Shown here piece after piece: positions 34,283-42,913 of a stretch of 64,000 nucleotides of DNA. Positions within the stretch are counted from its first letter, which is position 1, and each line of letters starts with the position of its first letter. Source of the DNA: Streptomyces sp. NBC_00154 (GTDB lineage: Bacteria > Actinomycetota > Actinomycetes > Streptomycetales > Streptomycetaceae). The notes beneath the pieces were generated by a model. That model was not told the origin of the DNA and made no database searches. It worked only from the letters and a program-made list of their open reading frames with translations. The stretch covers positions 5,338,501-5,402,500 of the forward strand of contig NZ_JAPEMI010000001.1 of assembly GCF_026342835.1 (NCBI RefSeq). Direction: 5' to 3'. The position numbers were made by a program, and so were the translations under genes.

Positions 34283-35326
34283 ATGCGCGCCACTGTCATC
34301 CACGCCCCCCACGACATCCGTGTCCAGGAGGTGCCGGACCCGACGATCCAGCAGCCCACCGATGTGGTGCTGCGGGTCCTGCGGGCCTGTATCTGCGGCA
34401 GCGACCTGTGGGCGTACCGCGGCGAGTCCGCCCGCCGGCCCGGCCAGCGCATCGGCCACGAGTTCATCGGAATCGTCGAGGAGGCCGGACCGGAGGTCAG
34501 CGGCTTCGCGGCCGGTGACCTCGTCGTCGCCCCCTTCGTCTGGTCCGACGGCACCTGCGAGTACTGCGCCGAGGGCCTGACGACGTCCTGCCCGCAGGGC
34601 GGCTTCTGGGGCTCGGTCGGCTCCGACGGCGGGCAGGGCGAGGCCGTGCGCGTCCCGTTCGCCGACGGCACGCTGGTCAAGCTCCCGGCCGCCGCGGCGT
34701 CCGACGACCGCCTGCTCACGGCGCTCCTGGCCCTGTCCGACGTGCTCGGTACGGGGCACCACGCCGCCATCGGCGCGGGCGTGAAGCCCGGCACCACGGT
34801 CGCGGTCGTCGGTGACGGGGCGGTCGGCCTGTGCGGCGTCATGGCCGCGAAGCGGCTCGGCGCCGAGCGGATCATCGCGCTCGGCCGCCACCAGGTGCGC
34901 ACGGACATCGCCCGCACCTTCGGCGCCACGGACGTCGTCGCCGAGCGCGGCGAAGCAGCCGTCGCCGCCGTACGGGAACTGACCGGCGGCGCGGGCGCCC
35001 ACGCCGTGATCGAGGCCGTCGGCACCGAGCAGTCGATGCGCACGGCGGTCGGGATCACCCGCGACGGCGGCTCGATCGGCTACGTCGGCGTGCCGCACGG
35101 CAGCGGCACCGGCCTGGACCTCGGCGTCATGTTCGACCGGAACATCGCTCTGCGCGGCGGCGTCGCCCCCGTGCGCACGTACATTCCGGAACTGCTCCCC
35201 GACGTCCTGGCCGGCACGATCGACCCGTCGCCCGTCTTCGACCTCACCATCGGCCTCGACGAGGTTCCCGCCGGCTACAAGGCCATGGACGAGCGCACGG
35301 CCCTGAAGGTCCTCATCAAGCCGTAG
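34283..35326 (+). CDS. Zinc-dependent alcohol dehydrogenase family protein
   Basis: A 347-aa medium-chain dehydrogenase. The catalytic-zinc motif CICGSDLWAYRG (about residues 36-47) and GHEFIGIVEEAG are present, and the NAD(P) loop is VVGDGAVGLCG (about 174-184). The structural-zinc loop reads DGTCEYCAEGLTTSC: three cysteines remain, but the first ligand of the usual CxxCxxCx7C is Asp, so structural zinc may be altered. The start ATG 34283 follows a GGA-containing region. Its 3' end overlaps the convergent CoA-transferase gene by 11 bp. Confidence 0.88.
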   Translation: MRATVIHAPHDIRVQEVPDPTIQQPTDVVLRVLRACICGSDLWAYRGESARRPGQRIGHEFIGIVEEAGPEVSGFAAGDLVVAPFVWSDGTCEYCAEGLTTSCPQGGFWGSVGSDGGQGEAVRVPFADGTLVKLPAAAASDDRLLTALLALSDVLGTGHHAAIGAGVKPGTTVAVVGDGAVGLCGVMAAKRLGAERIIALGRHQVRTDIARTFGATDVVAERGEAAVAAVRELTGGAGAHAVIEAVGTEQSMRTAVGITRDGGSIGYVGVPHGSGTGLDLGVMFDRNIALRGGVAPVRTYIPELLPDVLAGTIDPSPVFDLTIGLDEVPAGYKAMDERTALKVLIKP

Positions 35327-36767
35327 TGGTAAGCCACTTCGGCGCATCCGCGCCCAACCGGCCCGGCGGACGCGACCAGTCCGTCGGGCCGCCCGCGAAG
35401 GACACCGGCGGCAGGGCATAGCGCAGCCGGCCCGGCGCGCTGTCCGTGGAGCCGAGGTACTTCTCGGGGTCGTACGTCTCCGAGAGGTCGTACGCCTCCG
35501 ACGGGCCGTACGAGTCCTGCGTGCGCGTGAGCCCGCCGCAGAGCCAGTGCGCCGTCTGCCCCAGCGCCAGCCGCAGCAGCCGCGAACCGCCGTCGTCGTG
35601 CTGCTCGGTCAGTGCCCGCAGCACGCCCGCCGCCAGCAGATAGCCGGTGCCGTGGTCGAGGGCCTGCGCGGGCAGCGCGCCGGGCGCCCCGGCGTCCCCC
35701 TCCACGGCCGCGATCCCGGTGGCCACCTGGACCAGACTGTCGAATCCGCGCCGCTCGTGCCACGGCCCGTACCGCCCCCACGCGGACACCTGCGCAACGA
35801 CCAGACCGGGACGACGTACGGCGAGCGCCTCCGGCGTCAGGCCGTACTCCTCCAGTGCGCCCGGCCGGTATCCGGTGACCAGCACATCGGCGGCGGCGAG
35901 CAGCTCGTCGAACGTCGCCCGGTCCGCCCGGTCGCCCAGATCCAGGGAGGCCGACCGCTTGCCGAACCCCGTGTCGCTGTGGGCGTCCTGACTCTCCGGC
36001 AGCTGCGGCGCATCGATCCGCAGGACGTCCGCGCCCAGCAACGCCAGCGTGCGGGTGGCCACCGGACCGGCCAGGACACGGGTCAGATCGAGAACCCGGA
36101 GTCCGGCCGCGGGCAGCAGTGGCGAACCCGACAGGGCGGAAAGGCGGCGTGGACCCACCTGGCCCGGCCCCTCGGTCCGGTCGAGCGTCAGCAGCGGGCG
36201 TGTGGCGATCGCAGCGCCCTGCTCGTGCGCCGCCCACTCCTCGGGAGTGCGCAGTGCGACGGCCAGACCGCCCGCGGCGTACACCGTCTCCTCGACCTCC
36301 ACCGCCCGCCGCTCGGCGAGCACCGCGGCCACCGCGTCCACTCCGGCATCGGCGGGCAGGTCGAGCGCGGTGAGCAACCGGGCCCGGTGGTGCGGGTAGT
36401 TGGCGTGGGTGCGGACCCGGCCGTCGGCCGTCCGCCAGAACCGGGACAGCGGGGCGAAATTGGTCGGCGCGCGCCCGTCGACCCGCAGATGGCGCTCGCT
36501 GAGGAACGCGGTGGCCACCGCACCGTCGTCGACCCGGACCCGCTCCACCCGTCCGGCGGCGCTGCCTGCACGGCGCGCGGCCAGTTCGGCGGCGGCCAGC
36601 GCGGAGACCGCGACGGTGGAACGGGCCAGCTCCATGACCGGCAGCCGCGCGGGCAGCAGCCCGGCCGGTCCGCCGCCGTCGATACGGTCCAGAAGCGCCG
36701 GATCGCCGCCGAGGGCGGCCCATGCCTGCTCCGTACCGGAGCTCTGCGTGTCGATCACATCTGTCAT
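35316..36767 (-). CDS. CaiB/BaiF-type CoA transferase, two-part
   Basis: A 483-aa family III CoA-transferase. A first ~220 residues resemble a degenerate CoA-transferase half (FLSERHLRVDGRAPTNFAPLSRFWRTADGRVRTHANYPHHRARLL). Then comes the typical domain: LRVLDLTRVLAGPVATRTLALLGADVLRID, DTGFGKRSASLDLGDR, LVTGYRPGALEEYGLT, and SAWGRYGPW. The ATG 36767 follows CATAGT, with a perfect palindrome around 36778-36792. It is the reverse neighbour of the alcohol dehydrogenase. A family III enzyme moves CoA between acyl groups; the acid is unknown. Confidence 0.88.
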   Translation of the reverse strand: MTDVIDTQSSGTEQAWAALGGDPALLDRIDGGGPAGLLPARLPVMELARSTVAVSALAAAELAARRAGSAAGRVERVRVDDGAVATAFLSERHLRVDGRAPTNFAPLSRFWRTADGRVRTHANYPHHRARLLTALDLPADAGVDAVAAVLAERRAVEVEETVYAAGGLAVALRTPEEWAAHEQGAAIATRPLLTLDRTEGPGQVGPRRLSALSGSPLLPAAGLRVLDLTRVLAGPVATRTLALLGADVLRIDAPQLPESQDAHSDTGFGKRSASLDLGDRADRATFDELLAAADVLVTGYRPGALEEYGLTPEALAVRRPGLVVAQVSAWGRYGPWHERRGFDSLVQVATGIAAVEGDAGAPGALPAQALDHGTGYLLAAGVLRALTEQHDDGGSRLLRLALGQTAHWLCGGLTRTQDSYGPSEAYDLSETYDPEKYLGSTDSAPGRLRYALPPVSFAGGPTDWSRPPGRLGADAPKWLTTTA

Positions 36768-36771
36768 GACC

Positions 36772-36777
36772 GCACTA
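36772..36777 (-). promoter_or_regulatory. -10 element (CATAGT) of the CoA transferase gene
   Basis: Read on the minus strand, CATAGT sits 4-5 nt before the ATG, suggesting a leaderless or near-leaderless transcript. It lies next to the palindrome at 36778-36792. Confidence 0.35.
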
Positions 36778-36792
36778 TGGCACCCAGTGCCA
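36778..36792. promoter_or_regulatory. Palindrome TGGCAC-CCA-GTGCCA before the CoA transferase
   Basis: A perfect 6-bp inverted repeat with a 3-bp spacer ends 11 nt before the CoA-transferase ATG, just upstream of the candidate -10. It is a likely operator for an unknown repressor or activator. Confidence 0.5.
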
Positions 36793-36803
36793 CCGGAGTA
36801 CGA

Positions 36804-36839
36804 GGGAAGGGCCGAGGACAGTCGCCCCCGGCCCTTCCC
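36804..36839 (-). terminator. Terminator after the subtilase gene
   Basis: GGGAAGGGCCG and CGGCCCTTCCC form an 11-bp stem with a 14-nt loop 17 bp beyond the subtilase stop on the minus strand. Confidence 0.6.
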
Positions 36840-36855
36840 CCGATGCGCGTGGTGA

Positions 36856-38391
36856 CTACCTGCGGACCGCGTCCAGCGCGTCCACCACACCGGCACCGTA
36901 GAAGCCGTTGTGGTTCCTGGGGCCCTCGCAGACGGCGTCGATCTTGCCGTCGCCGTTGATGTCGTACGGGGCGCCGCACGCGGTGGCGTCCGCCTCGTTC
37001 ACCAGCAGCGCCTTCACCGCGGCCGCCGAGGCGTGCGGGTGCGACGACTTGATCAGGGCCACCACACCCGCGACATGCGGGGAGGCCATCGACGTACCGG
37101 CCTTGTAGCCGTACTTTCCGCCCGGCAGCGTCGACAGGATCAGACCGCTCGTGGCCGGCGGTGCGGGCGTCTGGTAGACCGTCGAGTCGCCGCCCGGGGC
37201 GGCCACATCGATGACTCCGTCACCGTAGTTGGAGTACGAGGCCTTCAGGCCCTTGGCGCCGGTCGCGGAGACCGTGACGACACCCGGCAGCATCGTCGGG
37301 ATGTCGAGGCACTCCCGCGGGTCGATCGTCCGGGTCACCGGCGTGGTGTCGTTCGGGCTGGTCGAGTCCTCCAGCGTGTCGGCGGCCAGGTCCTCGCTGC
37401 TGTTGCCGGCCGCGGCGACGTTGACCGTGCCCTTGCGCTCCGCGTACTGGCTGGCGCGGGTGACCGCTTCCACCAGGGCGCCCTGGTCGGGGTCGTTCTT
37501 GCAGTTGTACAGCCAAGGGTCGGTGTAATAGCTGTTGTTCGTGACATCGACGCCGTGCTCGGCGGCCCAGACGAAGCCGCAGACGACGGCCTCGGTGTAG
37601 AAGAACCCGCTCGAGGTCGCCACCTTGATGCCCGCCACCTTCACGCCCGGCGCGACACCGGTCACGCCGATGCCGTTCTTCGCGGCGGCGATGGTGCCCG
37701 CGACATGCGTGCCGTGGTCGCTCTCACCGGTCTGCGGACGCCAGGCGCCGTCCGTCGTGTCCGGCGCGCCGCTCACACAGTTCGCCGATGCCCCGCGGTC
37801 GAAGTTCGGAGCCAGGTCCGGGTGCGTGTCGTCGACACCCGTGTCGATGACCGCGACCGTGACCTTCTTGCTCCCCAGCGACACCCGGTGCGCCTGGTCC
37901 GCCTTGATGGCGGGCAGATCCCACTGGAGCGGCTCCATCGGATCCTGATCCGCCGTCGCCTCCGCGGCCGCGGCCCGCGCCTGCTCGGCGGAGAGCGACT
38001 GCTCGACCCCGATGTCTTTGGTGGCCTGCGGAACGATGGGGTTGGTGCGGGTGGCCCCCGCCGACTCGACCCCCCTGACCCGGCGGATCGACTGCGCGAA
38101 CTCCGGGTTCTGCGAGTGGACGACTATGACACCGATCTGCTCGTAGGCGATCACCACCGTGCCACCGGCCCGGGCTATCGCCTTCTTCACCTGCTTGACG
38201 GTGCCCTGACCGCCACGGGTGTTGACGACGTACGACAGCTTCGGGCCGTCCGTCGAGACCGCCGCTGTGGGCAGTCCGTCCGACGGAGCGGCGGATGCGG
38301 CACTCGTCGGCAGGAAGCCGAGCGAGGCCGTGAGGGCCAGTCCGACAGGCAGCGCCAGTGCGCGCGTCCGTCTGGATCCCAGATGAGCCAT
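36856..38391 (-). CDS. Secreted S8 family serine peptidase (subtilase)
   Basis: A 511-aa secreted subtilisin-like protease. The signal peptide is RRTRALALPVGLALTASLGFLPTSAASA (cleavage about residue 35). An inhibitor_I9-like propeptide follows (about 50-118). The catalytic triad is Asp183 in VAVIDTGVDD, His226 in DHGTHVAG and Ser434 in AGTSMASPHVAG; Asn in AAAGNSS forms the oxyanion hole. The start is ATG 38391. From memory it corresponds to the SCO1824-type subtilase. It likely degrades extracellular protein or processes developmental proteins. Confidence 0.93.
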   Translation of the reverse strand: MAHLGSRRTRALALPVGLALTASLGFLPTSAASAAPSDGLPTAAVSTDGPKLSYVVNTRGGQGTVKQVKKAIARAGGTVVIAYEQIGVIVVHSQNPEFAQSIRRVRGVESAGATRTNPIVPQATKDIGVEQSLSAEQARAAAAEATADQDPMEPLQWDLPAIKADQAHRVSLGSKKVTVAVIDTGVDDTHPDLAPNFDRGASANCVSGAPDTTDGAWRPQTGESDHGTHVAGTIAAAKNGIGVTGVAPGVKVAGIKVATSSGFFYTEAVVCGFVWAAEHGVDVTNNSYYTDPWLYNCKNDPDQGALVEAVTRASQYAERKGTVNVAAAGNSSEDLAADTLEDSTSPNDTTPVTRTIDPRECLDIPTMLPGVVTVSATGAKGLKASYSNYGDGVIDVAAPGGDSTVYQTPAPPATSGLILSTLPGGKYGYKAGTSMASPHVAGVVALIKSSHPHASAAAVKALLVNEADATACGAPYDINGDGKIDAVCEGPRNHNGFYGAGVVDALDAVRR

Positions 38392-38504
38392 GGGGTCTCC
38401 ACATCATCCGTGCCAGTCGACCGGACACGGGGTGTGTTCGGCCGTGTACATGAAGAGCGAAGCTATCGCTGATCATCCCGGCTCATCAATGAGTTGACGG
38501 AACT

Positions 38505-38528
38505 CCGTTCGGAGGTCGGTCCGAACGG
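38505..38528. promoter_or_regulatory. Inverted repeat CCGTTCGGA-N6-TCCGAACGG
   Basis: A perfect 9-bp inverted repeat with a 6-bp spacer lies in the 288-bp region between the divergent subtilase and DUF485/actP genes. It may be an operator. A TTGACG is just upstream on the plus strand (38494-38499), but no matching -10 is clear. Nothing else is evident in this region. Confidence 0.45.
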
Positions 38529-38679
38529 ATGAGTTCAAGAACAGGCAAACCGCGGTGAACCACTTCGCCGTTCTCTCCGTGCCGTTGTCAGGGGAGGCCC
38601 ACCACCGACCCCCCGACACCGAGGTCTTCCTGTGAGATCCACCGTCCCCACCACCGCATCCGCATCGCGAGGAGATTCC

Positions 38680-39045
38680 GTGGCTACCGATGCATCGCCG
38701 CCCAAGGCCATTCCTGACACCGGCCCTGCCCAGCCCACCACCGAGGAGTTCGTCGAGGTCCAGGAGAGCGCGGAGTTCGCCGAACTGCGCCACGCGCACC
38801 GTTCGTTCGCCTTCCCCCTGACCATCGCCTTCGTCCTCTGGTACCTGCTCTACGTGCTCCTGTCGAACTACGCGGGCGGCTTCATGGGCACCAAGTTGTT
38901 CGGCAACGTCAACGTGGCGCTCGTCTTCGGTCTCGCCCAGTTCCTCACCACGTTCCTCATCGCCTGGCTCTACTCCCGCCACGCCGCCGCGAAGTTGGAC
39001 CCGAAGGCCGCCGCGATCAAGTCCCGTATGGAGGCCGACGCATGA
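38680..39045 (+). CDS. DUF485 domain-containing membrane protein
   Basis: A 121-aa protein with two TM helices (about residues 48-68, FPLTIAFVLWYLLYVLLSN, and 83-105), the DUF485 (YjcH) family. These small proteins are encoded next to acetate/solute:sodium symporters. GTG 38680 is chosen with GCGAGGAGA upstream. It overlaps actP by ATGA, so it probably forms part of the symporter unit. Confidence 0.88.
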   Translation: MATDASPPKAIPDTGPAQPTTEEFVEVQESAEFAELRHAHRSFAFPLTIAFVLWYLLYVLLSNYAGGFMGTKLFGNVNVALVFGLAQFLTTFLIAWLYSRHAAAKLDPKAAAIKSRMEADA

Positions 39046-40682
39046 GCGCCGCCCACGCCGCGTACCCCACCGTCCAGCTCGCCGCCGAAGGCGCGAGCGA
39101 GCACCGGCCGCTGATCATCACGCTGTTCGCCTGCTTCGTCGTCGCGACCCTGTTCATCACCGTGTGGGCGGGCCGGCAGACCAAGGACGCCGCCGACTTC
39201 TACGCGGGAGGCCGCCAGTTCACCGGCTTCCAGAACGGCCTCGCGGTCTCCGGCGACTACATGTCCGCCGCATCGTTCCTCGGCATCGCGGGCGCCATCG
39301 CGCTCTTCGGCTACGACGGCTTCCTGTACTCCATCGGCTTCCTCGTCGCCTGGCTCGTCGCCCTGCTCCTGGTTGCGGAACCGCTGCGGAACTCCGGTCG
39401 CTACACGATGGGCGACGTCCTCGCGTACCGGATGCGCCAGCGCCCCGTCCGTACCGCGGCGGGCGCCTCCACCATCGTCGTCTCGATCTTCTATCTGCTC
39501 GCGCAGATGGCGGGCGCCGGTGTGCTCGTTTCGCTGCTGCTCGGCATCACCAGCGACGGCGGCAAGATCGCCATCGTCGCCCTGGTCGGTCTGCTGATGA
39601 TCGTGTACGTCACCATCGGCGGCATGAAGGGCACCACCTGGGTGCAGATGGTCAAGGCCGTCCTGCTCATCGCGGGCACCGTGCTCATCACCTTCCTGAT
39701 CCTGCTGAAGTTCCACTTCAACATCTCCGACCTGCTCGGCAGCGCGGCGGAGAACAGCGGCAAGGGCAAGGCGTTCCTGGAGCCCGGTCTCAAGTACGGC
39801 GCCACCAGCACCTCGAAGCTGGACTTCATCTCGCTCGGTATCGCCCTGGTCCTCGGCACCGCCGGACTCCCGCACATCCTGATCCGCTTCTACACCGTGC
39901 CGACCGCCAAGGCCGCCCGTAAGTCGGTGAACTGGGCCATCGGCATCATCGGCGCCTTCTACCTGATGACGATCGTGCTCGGCTTCGGCGCTGCGGCGAT
40001 CCTCAAGCCCGGCGACATCATCGCCTCGAACAAGGCGGGCAACACGGCGGCCCCGCTGGCCGCACTGGAGATCGGCGGCGGCTCCGGCTCCACCGGCGGT
40101 GCCATCCTGCTCGCCGTCATCTCCGCGGTCGCCTTCGCCACCATCCTGGCCGTCGTCGCCGGCCTGACCCTGGCGTCCTCGTCGTCGTTCGCGCACGACA
40201 TCTACGCCAACGTCATCCGCAAGGGCAGGGCCACCGAGAAGGAGGAGGTCCGCGCGGCCAAGTGGGCGACCGTCGCCATCGGCATCGTCTCCATCGGTCT
40301 CGGCGCCCTCGCCCGCGATCTGAATGTGGCCGGACTGGTCGCCCTCGCCTTCGCGGTGGCCGCCTCGGCGAACCTGCCGACCATCCTGTACAGCCTGTTC
40401 TGGAAGCGGTTCACCACCCAGGGCGCCCTCTGGTCGATCTACGGCGGCCTGGCCTCGTCCGTCCTGCTGGTGCTGTTCTCCCCGGTCGTCTCCTCCAAGC
40501 CCACGTCGATGTTCCCCGACGCCGACTTCGCCTGGTTCCCGCTGGAGAACCCGGGCCTCATCTCCATTCCGCTGGGCTTCCTGCTCGGCTGGCTCGGCTC
40601 CCTGCTGTCGAAGGAGGAGCCGGACAAGGGCAAGTACGCCGAGCTGGAGGTCAAGTCCCTCACCGGCGTCGGCGCCCACTGA
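39042..40682 (+). CDS. actP: Cation/acetate symporter ActP, SSS family
   Basis: A 546-aa solute:sodium symporter with ~13 TM segments. The SSS fingerprint AADFYAGGRQFTGFQNGLAVSGDYMSAASFLGIAG (about residues 49-83) and GIALVLGTAGLPHILIRFYTVPT (about 270-292) are characteristic of ActP. It moves acetate and short monocarboxylates. The DUF485 partner gene overlaps its start. A perfect 14-bp hairpin terminates it. Confidence 0.92.
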   Translation: MSAAHAAYPTVQLAAEGASEHRPLIITLFACFVVATLFITVWAGRQTKDAADFYAGGRQFTGFQNGLAVSGDYMSAASFLGIAGAIALFGYDGFLYSIGFLVAWLVALLLVAEPLRNSGRYTMGDVLAYRMRQRPVRTAAGASTIVVSIFYLLAQMAGAGVLVSLLLGITSDGGKIAIVALVGLLMIVYVTIGGMKGTTWVQMVKAVLLIAGTVLITFLILLKFHFNISDLLGSAAENSGKGKAFLEPGLKYGATSTSKLDFISLGIALVLGTAGLPHILIRFYTVPTAKAARKSVNWAIGIIGAFYLMTIVLGFGAAAILKPGDIIASNKAGNTAAPLAALEIGGGSGSTGGAILLAVISAVAFATILAVVAGLTLASSSSFAHDIYANVIRKGRATEKEEVRAAKWATVAIGIVSIGLGALARDLNVAGLVALAFAVAASANLPTILYSLFWKRFTTQGALWSIYGGLASSVLLVLFSPVVSSKPTSMFPDADFAWFPLENPGLISIPLGFLLGWLGSLLSKEEPDKGKYAELEVKSLTGVGAH

Positions 40683-40730
40683 CGAGAGGAATCGACCGAA
40701 GAGTTTGCGTCACGCACCGCGCGGATCCCG

Positions 40731-40762
40731 CGGCCGCGTCGTAGAGTCCTACGACGCGGCCG
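40731..40762 (+). terminator. Terminator after actP
   Basis: CGGCCGCGTCGTAG and CTACGACGCGGCCG form a perfect 14-bp stem with a 4-nt loop 48 bp after the actP stop and before the moaA promoter region. Confidence 0.75.
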
Positions 40763-40866
40763 TGCCGCCCCTCGTGTCAAACGGGCCACCTCTCTGTCAC
40801 AGGTGTCGCGTAGTCTCGGGAGAGTCAGATCCGCAACCGGGGATCCACCGGGGGAGGGGGCCCACC

Positions 40867-41856
40867 ATGCTCATCGACACCTACGATCGGGTCGCCACCG
40901 ACCTGCGCGTTTCCCTGACCGACCGCTGCAATCTGCGGTGCACGTACTGCATGCCCGAAGAAGGCCTGCAGTGGCTGGCCAAGCCGGACCTGCTCAGCGA
41001 CGACGAGATCGTCCGGCTCGTCCGTATCGCCGTGACCCAGCTCGGAATCAACGAAGTCCGCTTCACCGGCGGTGAGCCGCTGCTGCGCCCGGGCCTCGTC
41101 TCCATCGTCGAACAGTGCGCGGCTCTGACCCCCCGGCCGAAGATGTCGCTCACCACCAACGGCATCGGGCTGAAGCGCACGGCGGCCGCCCTCAAGGCCG
41201 CCGGCCTCGACCGGGTCAACGTCTCGCTGGACACCCTGCGCCCCGACGTCTTCAAGACCCTCACCCGCCGCGACCGTCACCACGACGTGCTGGCAGGCCT
41301 CGAAGCCGCCCACGACGCCGGCCTCACCCCGGTCAAGGTCAACACCGTCCTGATGCCCGGGCTCAACGACGACGAAGCCCCCGACCTGCTCGCCTGGGCC
41401 GTGGAACACGGATACGAGCTCCGCTTCATCGAGCAGATGCCGCTCGACGCCCAGCACGGCTGGAAGCGCGACGGCATGATCACGGCAGGCGACATACTCA
41501 CCTCCCTGCGCACCCGCTTCACGCTCACCGCCGAGGGCGACGGCGAGCGAGGCTCAGCCCCCGCCGAGCGCTGGCTCGTCGACGGTGGACCCCACCGGGT
41601 CGGTGTCATCGCCTCCGTCACCCGCCCGTTCTGCCGGGCCTGCGACCGCACCCGGCTCACCGCTGACGGCCAGGTGCGGACCTGCCTGTTCGCCCGCGAG
41701 GAGACCGATCTGCGCGGCGCGCTGCGCTCCGAGGCCTCGGACGAGGAGATCGCCCGCATCTGGCGGCTCGCGATGTGGGGAAAGAAGGCCGGATCCGGTC
41801 TGGACGACCCGTCCTTCCTGCAGCCCGACCGCCCGATGTCGGCGATCGGCGGCTAG
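40867..41856 (+). CDS. moaA: GTP 3',8-cyclase MoaA
   Basis: A 329-aa radical SAM enzyme that starts molybdenum cofactor synthesis from GTP. The N-terminal 4Fe-4S cluster motif is CNLRCTYC (Cys21, Cys25, Cys28). The C-terminal second-cluster motif is CRACDRTRLTADGQVRTC, and the tail ends in Gly-Gly, both needed in MoaA. RFTGGEPLLRPGL is the SAM-binding GGEP. ATG 40867 is chosen; the frame is open far upstream but overlaps actP. GGAGGGGG precedes the start. No other moa genes are nearby. Confidence 0.95.
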   Translation: MLIDTYDRVATDLRVSLTDRCNLRCTYCMPEEGLQWLAKPDLLSDDEIVRLVRIAVTQLGINEVRFTGGEPLLRPGLVSIVEQCAALTPRPKMSLTTNGIGLKRTAAALKAAGLDRVNVSLDTLRPDVFKTLTRRDRHHDVLAGLEAAHDAGLTPVKVNTVLMPGLNDDEAPDLLAWAVEHGYELRFIEQMPLDAQHGWKRDGMITAGDILTSLRTRFTLTAEGDGERGSAPAERWLVDGGPHRVGVIASVTRPFCRACDRTRLTADGQVRTCLFAREETDLRGALRSEASDEEIARIWRLAMWGKKAGSGLDDPSFLQPDRPMSAIGG

Positions 41857-41867
41857 GAGGACGGGCG

Positions 41868-42128
41868 TCAGTCCCCGGCGGCCGAGGACTCCCACTCCGC
41901 CAGCGTCACGACATCCTTCAGAAAACCGCGCATCCCCAGGAACGAGGAGAGATGTTCCCGGTGCTCGTCGCAGGCCAGCCAGGTCTTACGGCGCTCCGGG
42001 GTGTGCAGCTTCGGGTTGTTCCAGGCCAGCACCCATACGGCGGCCGCACGGCAGCCCTTGGCGGAACAGATCGGTGCGGCGGAAGCAGCGCTCTCGGCGG
42101 CATTTTCGGGGAAGTCCGGGAAGTTCAC
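41868..42128 (-). CDS. Small cysteine-containing conserved protein
   Basis: An 86-aa protein: CSAKGCRAAAVWVLAWNNPKLHTPERRKTWLACDEHREHLSSFLGMRGFLKDVV. The Cys/His spacing (C-x4-C ... C-x2-H) suggests a zinc site. Databases sometimes label such proteins 'acetone carboxylase', which I regard as misleading. GTG 42128 follows TAGGGT by 7 nt, so it may be leaderless. It is convergent with moaA. Confidence 0.75.
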   Translation of the reverse strand: MNFPDFPENAAESAASAAPICSAKGCRAAAVWVLAWNNPKLHTPERRKTWLACDEHREHLSSFLGMRGFLKDVVTLAEWESSAAGD

Positions 42129-42184
42129 GGACTCAACCCTAGGCCAGCCGCGGGGTCGGCCTACTGACGCATCCCCTGCCGGAG

Positions 42185-42227
42185 AAAAACGACGCCGAGC
42201 AGCCACGGGGGGAGCTGCCCGGCGTCG
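42185..42227 (-). terminator. Rho-independent terminator downstream of the DUF3099 gene
   Basis: Read on the minus strand, CGACGCCG-CAGC arms (CGACGCCGAGCAGC / GCTGCCCGGCGTCG, one mismatch) are followed by GTTTTTC. This U-run makes it the most classical intrinsic terminator in the window. Confidence 0.7.
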
Positions 42228-42348
42228 GTCTGTCGCTCCGACGGGGGATGCGGAGCGCCTAGGAAGTATGTCACGCGGACCGGGGTGCGGTGCACCTGAA
42301 CTTCATGATTGATCTGAGCTTTTCTTGAGGATTCGGCGTGCCGTCAGC

Positions 42349-42711
42349 TCAGCTGTGCTCATGCGGATCCGGGGCGCTACGGGCCCGGTCGGAGTCCGCA
42401 GGACCGGCCGGCGGGGCGGCCTCGAGTGCCGGCCTGGCGGGTGGCGGCACGAAGGTCGAGGGCAGCGAAGGAGTGTTCTCCCGGCCCGCGTTGGCGATGA
42501 CCACGGCGACGTACGGGAGCAGCACACCCAGCGCGAGCGCCACGATGGCCACAGGCTTCTCGATGTTCCACAGCACGGCGGCCAGGATCACCGAAACCGT
42601 CCGTACGGACATCGAGATCACATAGCGTCGCTGCCTGCCGCGGACATCGTCCGCGAGGCTCTGCCGGGCTCCCGTGATCCGGAAGACCTCCGCACCACTC
42701 TGCTTCCGCAT
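42349..42711 (-). CDS. DUF3099 domain-containing membrane protein
   Basis: A 120-aa protein. The N-terminal AEVFRITGARQSLADDVRGRQRRYVISM is the DUF3099 signature. Two TM helices follow (about residues 33-51 and 54-74, PVAIVALALGVLLPYVAVVIAN), with a Pro/Ala-rich tail. ATG 42711 is preferred; GTG 42714 is adjacent. The family is actinobacterial with unknown function. Confidence 0.85.
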   Translation of the reverse strand: MRKQSGAEVFRITGARQSLADDVRGRQRRYVISMSVRTVSVILAAVLWNIEKPVAIVALALGVLLPYVAVVIANAGRENTPSLPSTFVPPPARPALEAAPPAGPADSDRARSAPDPHEHS

Positions 42712-42913
42712 CACGTTCCCGTCACCCTTCCCCTGGCTCTTCACGAGCCGTTCCACGGTACGCCCGGCATCCGGAGGCATCGAGACCGGGGCACGCAGTA
42801 TTCGCGCACATCAGCACAGCCATGGCACGTATGGACCTGTCCGACATGCGTCGTACGGCCTGTGCGCCAAGACTTGCGCACATGCGCGACACCGCGCCGC
42901 ACCAGGAGGCGAC

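Noticed and set aside
38970..40679. 569-aa minus-strand open frame rich in Gly, Asp and Glu
   Set aside because: Antisense shadow of actP; composition is typical of reverse-strand reading in high-GC genes.
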